51,395 nt of DNA from positions 1 through 51,395 of the forward strand of contig CAZMRW010000022.1 of NCBI GenBank assembly GCA_964568805.1, given 5' to 3'. The notes beneath the pieces were generated by a model. The model was not told where the DNA came from. It made no database searches and worked only from the letters and a program-made list of their open reading frames with translations. A program made the translations under genes and the position numbers. Origin of the DNA: CAZMRW01 sp964568805 (lineage in GTDB: Bacteria; Pseudomonadota; Gammaproteobacteria; Methylococcales; Methylomonadaceae). Shown in pieces: positions 16,321 to 23,313 of the stretch (position 1 is its first letter; each line of letters starts with the position of its first letter).

Positions 16321-16797
16321 TTAAAGCGTTTGTTTTCTATAAGCCAAGTGCCTGATTAATCCCTGTTCACCCTGTTTCATCACGCGATTATGGTTCCAGG
16401 TAAAAACCGGGCGGGTTAGCGCTGTAAACCAGTTCATCCAGGGTTTACAGGTTTGAACATTCCAGTGGAATTCCACCCGGGTTTGCGCCTTTGCAGGTTG
16501 ATAAGATAATTGACAACAGCCATCGCCTTTTAAATCGCCGCTTACTTCGACGGCCACCTGATGCCTTGGATCTATTTTAGTAACACGCAGGTTCAGCGTT
16601 AGGCAATACGGCAAACAGGTATGCCAGTAATAATGTCTGATATTGTTGAGTCCGGACGACTCTCCGGGTGCCGTTTCTTCAACGGCTGCCACGTATTTCC
16701 ACCAATTCGGCCACGCTTCGGTTTCGACCAGGCATAACCAGACCGCTTCAATAGGAGCCGGTATCAGCCAGATGGATCTTAAGGAGAATTCAGGCAT
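16321..16797 (-). CDS. SRPBCC (START-like) superfamily protein
   Basis: 158 residues resembling the polyketide cyclase/dehydrase branch of the SRPBCC fold. The N-terminal strand and helix read FSLRSIWLIPAPIEAVWLCL, followed by ETEAWPNWWKYVAAVEE, the usual xxWxxWWxxV pattern. Later strands (HRAVAVEVSGDLKGDG-like and TRVEFHWNVQT) complete the cavity. The C-terminus has a helix with FTALTRPVFTWNHNRVMKQGE, typical of members that keep the N-H-x-x-V-M-x-x-G pattern. The fold binds hydrophobic ligands, and neither ligand nor reaction can be told from sequence. It is isolated, facing comEC across a 52-base gap. Confidence 0.8.
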   Translation of the reverse strand: MPEFSLRSIWLIPAPIEAVWLCLVETEAWPNWWKYVAAVEETAPGESSGLNNIRHYYWHTCLPYCLTLNLRVTKIDPRHQVAVEVSGDLKGDGCCQLSYQPAKAQTRVEFHWNVQTCKPWMNWFTALTRPVFTWNHNRVMKQGEQGLIRHLAYRKQTL

Positions 16798-16866
16798 GAC
16801 TGACGATATAGGCCTTTACCGTTCCGGCAGTCGACATGTCATCCGTTAATATACTCAAAATCCGGA

Positions 16867-17496
16867 TTAATGAATATGTTCATGTTCATGTTCATGGTTA
16901 TCGCCACCAGTCGGCACAGGCACCGCTTCAACGGCGACGCCATATTTGTAAACCAATAAACCACCCAGATCGGCGCCCAGCATAATAACGACACAAAGCA
17001 TTGCCGAAAATATAAGAAACAGAACATTAGCAGCACCTCGAATAGAGTTACCGCGTATCAATCTCCAGATTGACAGCACAAAAGCCAAGATCAGGACTAT
17101 GATGCCATAGAGTTCGAGTGTCTCCATGATGCCATGCACATTCTCTCCATGTTTCGCAGAATCGGCCGCAGTAAATCCGGAGATGACGGTAAACATGGAC
17201 GTAATCACACCGGCATACAAAAACCAACTGGCTACTGACCGCCATTCCGATTTTTTAGCCAGCGTACCGGCAAGATCAATAATAAAAAACGCAGGCAAAA
17301 ATGCGATAGGGAAATGCACCAGCACGGGGTGAATATTAGCCATTGAGGAAATGCCAGGAAATATCAATGAAAATATCTCCGAGAGGCTCTTTGTCGTCAG
17401 TCCTTCCAGGAAAGCAAGCAGTGTTGCAACTGTTTCCGCAATGCCGCCGCCATGATCAGCTCCTCCGTGAATCTGAAATGATAAAAAATTATGCAT
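16867..17496 (-). CDS. DUF2231 membrane protein with His-rich tail
   Basis: An inner-membrane protein of about 209 residues. The DUF2231 core begins with NIHPVLVHFPIAFLPAFFI and continues with a second helix containing VASWFLYAGVITSMFTVISGFTAA. Two further helices follow, giving four in total. The conserved HPxxVHFPIA histidines lie at the membrane face. The C-terminus is rich in His and Glu (DNHEHEHEHIH), which may bind metal ions. The start is uncertain. The ATG at 17496 gives a soluble N-terminal segment (FQIHGGADHGGG), while ATGs at 17580 and 17610 would add a hydrophobic segment that might be a signal peptide. None has a strong ribosome site. Function is unknown. A possible redox or haem role is only suggested by the conserved His residues. 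Confidence 0.8.
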   Translation of the reverse strand: MHNFLSFQIHGGADHGGGIAETVATLLAFLEGLTTKSLSEIFSLIFPGISSMANIHPVLVHFPIAFLPAFFIIDLAGTLAKKSEWRSVASWFLYAGVITSMFTVISGFTAADSAKHGENVHGIMETLELYGIIVLILAFVLSIWRLIRGNSIRGAANVLFLIFSAMLCVVIMLGADLGGLLVYKYGVAVEAVPVPTGGDNHEHEHEHIH

Positions 17497-17683
17497 TGTT
17501 GTTATAAATTTGGCTATAGAAAAGCATAATCTACTCGATATTCGGATAAATGCAAATAACGAAATTATGAATATATTCATAATCCCAGCTATTTGATTCG
17601 GAGCATTCACTCAAAGCCATTGCTGGTTTGTCCTCCGGCATGCAATAGACTATCCGGTGATATGAATCTTTTTTACTCTGGAA

Positions 17684-18931
17684 TTATTGAGATGGATCGA
17701 ACAATAAATCAGGCTTGCCAGTAAAATAACCCTGGGCATAATCAACCCCAAGCTGTTTTAACTTTTCCAGTTGCCGGTCGTTTTCAACATATTCCGCTAT
17801 CGTTTTCTTGCTAAATATTCTGGCCGCCGAAGTGATAAATTCAACCACCAGTTCGGAATAAGGGTCGTCGATGAGATTGTGAATAAATGAACCGTCAATC
17901 TTGAAATAATCCACATCGAATTTCGACAGATTCGATAAATTGCTGGAACCGATGCCGATATCATCCAACGATATCTGACAGCCGAGACGGTTTTTTAACA
18001 TATCAATAAAAGTTATGGCCTGCCGATAATCCTGATCGGCGACCGTTTCGGTGATTTCAAAGCATATCTGTTCAGGATTGACGCCAAATCGCTTGAACTC
18101 ATTTGCAACGACATCAAAAAAACCGGGGTAACGGATCGTGCTGCCGGAAATATTAAGCGAATAACTGATATCCCGACGTTGCTGTTGATGCATATACCGT
18201 GCGAGGTGATGCACGACATAAAGATCGACTTCTCTGCTGATATGAAACAAATCGGCCGCCTGCAGAAAGCGGCTTTGCGAATGTATATCTCCTTCGTCGT
18301 TTTGATAGCGGAGCAACACCTCGGCCTTAGCTATGCCGTTTGATTGACCGAGCGGCACAATAGGCTGGGCATAGAGTACAAATGATTGATTCGACAAACC
18401 TTCTCTCAGTTCAGGCAATAACTTCAATAAATCGTAGTATTCATGTAAAAAAGGATCGTCGTGTTCGATCAACCTGACAGCACTGTTGCCGGCTCGTCTA
18501 GCCTGGTAAAGCGCCTCATCTACGGCGGCCAGTATTCTTTCCGGAGTCTTGTATTCAGGTGATAATGCGGTAACGCCGATAATTAATTTTGGGTAATAAG
18601 GCGTCTTGGCAATGGTAATGCATTGCTGATCAAAGAAACTGGCCAGTTCTTCGGCAAATTCAACGCTGTCCTTGACCGGCAATTCAAGCAGTATGCCCAA
18701 TCGGTTATGATCGAGTTGTCCCAGGTAGGCATTGGGCAAATCCGCAACTTTGTTGAGAATCATCGATTGAATTTTAACCAGAAGCCCTTCTTCCGCTTTG
18801 GTTCCTTGCAATAGACTGGCAATCTGCAGGGTATGATTGATTTCAATATAAAGCAGCGTGTGACGGCAATTATTATCCTGCGATAATTGCCTGACCGTCT
18901 CGATGAATAATAGCCTGCTCAAAAGTTTCAT
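17684..18931 (-). CDS. degenerate GGDEF plus EAL domain c-di-GMP phosphodiesterase
   Basis: 415 residues, cytosolic, with no sensor domain. Residues 1-155 form a diguanylate-cyclase-like fold in which the GGDEF motif is lost: the position reads QLDHNRLGILLE (about 72-83). It cannot be an active cyclase. Residues about 170-410 form an EAL domain. It has the EVL variant at 204-206 (KAEVLLR), SLNISG, FEITETVA, the DDIGIGSS loop (DDFG-type metal ligands), the YFKIDGSF lysine, IAEYVEN and YAQGYF. The catalytic Glu, Asn, Glu, Asp-Asp, Lys, Glu and Gln set therefore looks complete. It should degrade cyclic di-GMP, with the degenerate GGDEF part as a possible regulatory or dimerisation module. It is a single gene without obvious partners. 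Confidence 0.88.
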   Translation of the reverse strand: MKLLSRLLFIETVRQLSQDNNCRHTLLYIEINHTLQIASLLQGTKAEEGLLVKIQSMILNKVADLPNAYLGQLDHNRLGILLELPVKDSVEFAEELASFFDQQCITIAKTPYYPKLIIGVTALSPEYKTPERILAAVDEALYQARRAGNSAVRLIEHDDPFLHEYYDLLKLLPELREGLSNQSFVLYAQPIVPLGQSNGIAKAEVLLRYQNDEGDIHSQSRFLQAADLFHISREVDLYVVHHLARYMHQQQRRDISYSLNISGSTIRYPGFFDVVANEFKRFGVNPEQICFEITETVADQDYRQAITFIDMLKNRLGCQISLDDIGIGSSNLSNLSKFDVDYFKIDGSFIHNLIDDPYSELVVEFITSAARIFSKKTIAEYVENDRQLEKLKQLGVDYAQGYFTGKPDLLFDPSQ

Positions 18932-19173
18932 TTGGATATAGATAAGTTGTTGGGTTGTTCTTGCATTGAATCGCCAATATCAACTGAAACTTTTTTGTAC
19001 ATCAAAGCGTCTGTCGCTTTAGCATTTCAATAAACTTTTTCATCAAGCGCAGTGGAAATGGATGAAACGAAATAATTAAAAACATTTTGTTATGGCTATT
19101 TTACAATAACCGGACTCAAGAGATTTAAACTTGTTCGAGAAATCTTGAAGAATCTTCATAGGGGCAAAACGTT

Positions 19174-19845
19174 ATGTCAAACTCACGCATCCGGTTATTG
19201 ATCATCATCGCCCTGTTAATCGGCGGTTTCTTCTATTTCGATCTGCAGCATGTTCTGACTCTGGAAAACCTCAAATCAAGACAATCCAGCATATTATCTT
19301 ATCGCAACGCCCATCCGCTATCAGCCACCCTGTTTTATGCGCTGATCTATATCGCTGTGACCGGTCTATCGTTACCCGGCGCAACGCTATTGACCCTGGC
19401 CGGCGGCGCGATCTTCGGTTTGCTCTGGGGTACGCTGATTGTCTCGTTTGCCTCCAGTATCGGCGCTACCCTGGCTTTTCTGGCGGCGCGGTTTTTATTC
19501 CGCGACACGGTAAAATCCAGGTTCGACGACTACTTGAGCACGATCGATGCCGGCATCGAACGAGACGGCGCTTATTATTTGTTTACGCTGAGACTGGTTC
19601 CGCTATTTCCTTTTTTTGTCATCAATCTGGCGATGGGCTTGACCTCGCTGAAAACGATGACATTTTACTGGGTCAGTCAAGTCGGCATGCTCGCCGGCAC
19701 CCTGGTTTATGTCAATGCCGGCACGCAACTGGCTAAAATCGAATCGCTCTCCGGGATTTTATCTCCCGCTTTAGTAGGCTCGTTCGCAATATTGGGCCTT
19801 TTCCCGCTGATTGCCAAAAAAATTGTGGAATATTTGCCCAGATGA
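19174..19845 (+). CDS. TVP38/TMEM64 family membrane protein
   Basis: 223 residues and about five or six membrane helices, of the DedA-superfamily SNARE-associated (VTT) domain type. A short N-terminal helix (residues 4-22) is followed by TGLSLPGATLLTLAGGAIFG, the reentrant motif of the family, then RLVPLFPFFVINLAMGLTSL, which carries the conserved R-x-x-P-x-x-P-F-x-x-x-N segment. Eukaryotic relatives are lipid scramblases, and the bacterial roles are poorly known. The stop overlaps the start of the following flavoprotein relic by ATGA. In many bacteria this family is paired or fused with a mercuric-reductase-like oxidoreductase, so the pair was probably functional together before the second gene decayed. 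Confidence 0.9.
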   Translation: MSNSRIRLLIIIALLIGGFFYFDLQHVLTLENLKSRQSSILSYRNAHPLSATLFYALIYIAVTGLSLPGATLLTLAGGAIFGLLWGTLIVSFASSIGATLAFLAARFLFRDTVKSRFDDYLSTIDAGIERDGAYYLFTLRLVPLFPFFVINLAMGLTSLKTMTFYWVSQVGMLAGTLVYVNAGTQLAKIESLSGILSPALVGSFAILGLFPLIAKKIVEYLPR

Positions 19846-20786
19846 GCAAGAAAAGAAGCCACTGTCATTGGCTTAAACCCAGACAGTTCGACAATAATAT
19901 CGTGATCATCGGCAGGCTCGGCCGGGCTGGTCACCGCCTACATTGCCGCTGCCGTCAAAGCCAAAGTCACGCTGATCGAACGGCATAAAATGGGGGGCGA
20001 TTGCCTCAATACCGGCTGCGTCCCTTCCAAAGCCTTGATCCGCACTACCCGCTTGTTGGCGCTGGTAACGCGCTCCGCCGAATTCGGCATCAAATCGATC
20101 ACCATTGAATTTGACTTTAGCGACATCATGGAACGGGTGCAAAACGTCGTCAAAACCGTAGCACCCCACGACTCTATCGAACGCTACAAGCAATTGGGCG
20201 TCGAAATGGACGATCCAGATCGATGCATTTCAGGCCACCAACTATCCCCATATTTTTGCCTGCGGCAATGTGGCCGGCCCCCTACCAGTTCATCCATACC
20301 GCCGCACATCAGGCCTGGTATGCGGCGGTAAATGCCCTCTTCGGCGGCATCCGTAAATTCCGCGCCGATTATTTGATGATCCCATGGGCCACCTTTATCG
20401 ACCCCGAAGTCGCCCTCGTCGGACTGAATGAACTGGATGCCCAGGAGCAAGGTATTTCTTACGAGATCAGCACCTACGATCTGGCGGATCTGGACCGGGC
20501 CATCGCCGACGGCGAAGAGCACGGCTTTGTGAAAGTGCTGACCGTACCCGGCAAGGATACAATCCTCGGCGTCACTATCGTCGGCGAGCATGCAGGCGAC
20601 CTGATCGCCGAATTTATCCTGGCGATGAAACACCATATTGGTCTCAACAAAATCCTGGGCACGATCCATATCTACCCTACCCTCGCCGAAGCCAACAAAT
20701 ATGCCGCCGGTGCCTGGAAGCGCCAGCACCAACCGGAAACGGTATTAAAATGGCTAGCGCGTTTTCACGCCTGGCGGCGGGGTTAA
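19842..20786 (+). pseudogene. broken mercuric-reductase-like FAD/NAD(P) oxidoreductase
   Basis: The reading frame starts at ATG 19842 (overlapping the TVP38 stop) and reaches FDNNIVIIG. At about 19910 two bases appear lost in the expected GAGSAG dinucleotide motif. The next frame carries SAGLVTAYIAAA and the redox-active site GGDCLNTGCVPSKALIR (CxxxxC), up to about 20210. A large part of the FAD/NAD region is then missing. A third stretch resumes with DAFQATNYPHIFACGNVAG. It shifts frame again in a C run at 20277-20282 (five C where four are expected) and continues as the C-terminal dimerisation domain (WATFIDPEVALVGL to the end at 20786). A normal member is near 470-500 residues, and about 300 codons remain. 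Three independent lesions make it non-functional. Confidence 0.9.
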
Positions 20787-21181
20787 CGGCTGATTCGAAG
20801 CCTCTGCCTGACTTAGCAGCAGATAAAGGATTCGGCCGTCGGCTCGCCCAACGACGTGTTGGTGGTCTGCTGGCGTAAATAGTTTAGCCGCTCTATTTGA
20901 TCTTCCGAAGGTTCAATGGCATCGAGTTCGCTGAGTTTATTACCGGAAACAGCTCCGCCAGTGCCGCCAACTTATGGTTATTATCCGAAAGGGTAGCGAT
21001 ACATCCAACAACCGAGGTGTTTGTTACGGGCTTTTGCAAGTGAGTTTTATCGTTAACCGGAATATCGACCAGGAACACTCACCGAACTGAAGCACCGTGG
21101 TCGCTTTTGAATTAATTGCTTACATTTTGCAGGAAGTGTTTAAATACGCGGGCTCACTAACTCATCGGTAAATTTAATCTT
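20787..21181 (-). other. intergenic region with a possible frameshifted gene relic
   Basis: No intact gene fits here. On the minus strand one frame gives a coherent-looking piece (ATLSDNNHKLAALAELFP, about 21005-20945). A second frame then gives ELDAIEPSEDQIERLNYLRQ and ends at a TAA near 20818. Joined by a frameshift these read like one protein C-terminus of about 80 residues, but I do not recognise the family. This could also be chance, since the two frames are only inferred to belong together. The region separates the flavoprotein relic from the DUF2956 gene. Confidence 0.3.
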
Positions 21182-21514
21182 ATGGCCAATAAAAGTTATC
21201 AAAAACCGTCGCCGCAGACTCAGGAAGAAGCTATGAAAATAGCCAAGGCGACTCAACGCCCCGCGCAGACCAAGGAACAGACAAGACTGATCGCTCAGGG
21301 CATTCAAAAAGGGATCGATCTCTACAAAAAACAACAAAAAGAGAAAGCCAGAGAGTTGAACCGAAAACTCAAAAAAGTTTCGAGGCAAAAAGAGCAATCG
21401 ATCGAACCGGGTGAAGATGAAGTCCAAATAATGATCGCATACCGACAGCATTGGCTGCCCTGGCTGTTGCTGGTTTTGACCTGGTTGGGGATAGGCATTT
21501 ATTTTCTCGTATGA
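21182..21514 (+). CDS. DUF2956 protein
   Basis: 110 residues with a basic N-terminal half and one C-terminal membrane helix (about residues 90-109, WLPWLLLVLTWLGIGIYFLV). The stretch ATQRPAQTKEQTRLIAQGIQ and the following KGIDLYKKQQKEKARELNRK are the family hallmark I remember from gammaproteobacterial DUF2956 proteins. It is probably tail-anchored in the inner membrane with a long basic coiled-coil-like helix in the cytosol. Function is unknown. It starts at ATG 21182 and is followed by the PEGA-like gene about 107 bases on. Confidence 0.85.
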   Translation: MANKSYQKPSPQTQEEAMKIAKATQRPAQTKEQTRLIAQGIQKGIDLYKKQQKEKARELNRKLKKVSRQKEQSIEPGEDEVQIMIAYRQHWLPWLLLVLTWLGIGIYFLV

Positions 21515-21621
21515 GCAATCCCAAATCGATATCGTTATTGCGTAACATCTGTAAGCCCAGGATGCTGGACATCACGAAATAAAAATGATCTACTTTAAAC
21601 AATCAGTGCAATGCGAGGATT

Positions 21622-21831
21622 ATGATGGAATATTTAGTAGTCAAGTTTCGTGAGGATCGCCAGGTCGTGGTGGACGATCACTTTTTGGGCTCCACCAATC
21701 GAATTATTGAGATTGAGGAAGGCAAACACAGCATCAGTCTGGCCGCGCCCTATGATTATCAGCCGATTGAACAGCAGGTTGTTCTGATCAATTCCACCGT
21801 GGTACAGCCCATTGAAGTCGAATTCACATAA
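21622..21831 (+). CDS. small PEGA-domain-like protein
   Basis: 69 residues with no signal peptide. The pattern V(V)DDHFLGSTNRIIEIEEGKHSISLAAPYDYQP follows the PEGA domain rhythm: a strand, a small-residue turn, then G-x-H-x-I-x-L and an aromatic near the end. PEGA domains form beta-sandwich surfaces, usually in envelope or S-layer proteins. Without a signal sequence this copy should stay in the cytosol. GAGGATT upstream of the ATG at 21622 is a fair ribosome site; a second ATG follows immediately. It ends four bases before the patatin lipoprotein ATG, so the two are surely co-transcribed. Assignment to PEGA is moderate. Confidence 0.65.
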   Translation: MMEYLVVKFREDRQVVVDDHFLGSTNRIIEIEEGKHSISLAAPYDYQPIEQQVVLINSTVVQPIEVEFT

Positions 21832-21835
21832 GCCG

Positions 21836-23278
21836 ATGTTTCGCCTTTCCTGTACGCTGGCGATTAGCCTGATCATGACGGGCTGCGCTTCCTATGTATT
21901 GAACCAACCGTTATCGCACTACGATTCAAAAGCCGGGTATCGTTTTCCGGATGCAGCGGCACCCTCATTAAACGATGAAACCAATTCCGACTCGCTGTTC
22001 ATTTGCCTCGCCTTTTCGGGCGGAGGGACGCGGGCGGCGGCATTCGCTTACGGCGTTCTGGAAAAGCTGCGTACAACAACCATCACATGGGAAGGCAAGA
22101 CCCGACCATTGCTCGATGAAGTCGACTGCATCTCCGGCATTTCCGGCGGTTCTTTCACGGCCGCCTATTACGGACTTTTCGGCGACCGTATCTTTCAGGA
22201 CTTTCGCGAACGCTTCCTCGACCGCGATATTCAGGGCGAATTGTTCAGCCTCGCGCTCAATCCATTGAACTGGCCCCGCTTGGCCTCTCCCAAATTCAAT
22301 CGTATCGATCTGGCGACGGAGCTTTATAACGAAACCATTTTCGATCAAAAAACCTACGACGATTTGAGTCGGCAAGGCACGCGACCCTTCATCATCTTGA
22401 ATGCGACTAATCTTTTCAGCGGCGAACGCTTCGAATTTACTCAGGAGCAGTTCGATTTACTGGGATCCGATCTGGGCAAACTGCCAGTGGCTCGCGCCGT
22501 ATCGGCTTCCTCTGCCTTTCCGTTTCTGCTCAGTCCGGTCACCCTGAAAAACTATCCGCAAGCAAAGGGATTTTCAACACCCAGGGATATTGAAAATGGT
22601 TTGGAAAATTACGATTACAACCGACGTTTGTGGCATTGGGCAACCCGCTATAACGAATATCTGGACAAAAACGAACGCCCGTTTGTTCACCTGATGGATG
22701 GCGGACTATCGGATAATATCGGCATGCGGGCCATCGAGAATGTATATCGGCGAAGCAGAGGCTTTATCCGAGAGCGGATGGAAATCGCCCAAAACAGTCC
22801 CAACAACAAAAACGGCATCAAAAAACTGATCTTTATCGTGGCCAACGCGCGCACCGAAAGTCAGGACATTATCAGCAAGAAGGATATTCCGCCTGAACTG
22901 GCAGAAGTGGGCTTTAAAACCGCAACCATCTCGCTGGACAATTACAGTTTTGAAACGATCGAGTCCATGCGCGATCTGTTCAAACAACGAAAACAAACCC
23001 AGCAGACATTGGCCGATTGCAACGACAAGCTTAACCGGTGTCCTTCCCCGCAACAGCTCTATCCATTGAGCAGAGTGATTGAACCCATTTTCATCGACTT
23101 GAGTTTCGAGACTCTCCCGAACCCTGCACTCAGAAAAGAACTGCTGAACCTGCCAACCAGCTTTACTTTGCCCAAGCAAGCCGTGGACAAGGTGATCCGA
23201 TCCGGCGGCGAGTTGCTGGAAAACTCCTCTGCTTTTCAGGCTCTGAAAAAAGAACTCCAGGCGATAACGCACGATTGA
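21836..23278 (+). CDS. patatin-like phospholipase lipoprotein
   Basis: 480 residues. A lipoprotein signal peptide ends in the lipobox SLIMTGC with Cys17 as the lipidated residue. The patatin domain follows. The oxyanion loop is FSGGGTRAAAF (residues 60-70), the nucleophile elbow GISGGS has Ser103, and the catalytic Asp lies in DGGLSDN near residue 290. The Ser-Asp dyad is complete, so the enzyme should hydrolyse acyl esters of lipids at the envelope. The start is ATG 21836, since a TTG eight codons upstream lies inside the previous gene. It is co-transcribed with the small PEGA-like gene. The C-terminal 180 residues lack a motif I recognise. Confidence 0.9.
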   Translation: MFRLSCTLAISLIMTGCASYVLNQPLSHYDSKAGYRFPDAAAPSLNDETNSDSLFICLAFSGGGTRAAAFAYGVLEKLRTTTITWEGKTRPLLDEVDCISGISGGSFTAAYYGLFGDRIFQDFRERFLDRDIQGELFSLALNPLNWPRLASPKFNRIDLATELYNETIFDQKTYDDLSRQGTRPFIILNATNLFSGERFEFTQEQFDLLGSDLGKLPVARAVSASSAFPFLLSPVTLKNYPQAKGFSTPRDIENGLENYDYNRRLWHWATRYNEYLDKNERPFVHLMDGGLSDNIGMRAIENVYRRSRGFIRERMEIAQNSPNNKNGIKKLIFIVANARTESQDIISKKDIPPELAEVGFKTATISLDNYSFETIESMRDLFKQRKQTQQTLADCNDKLNRCPSPQQLYPLSRVIEPIFIDLSFETLPNPALRKELLNLPTSFTLPKQAVDKVIRSGGELLENSSAFQALKKELQAITHD

Positions 23279-23313
23279 TGGCTGTCTTGCTTTCGGTGGC
23301 TTAAGGCATCACC

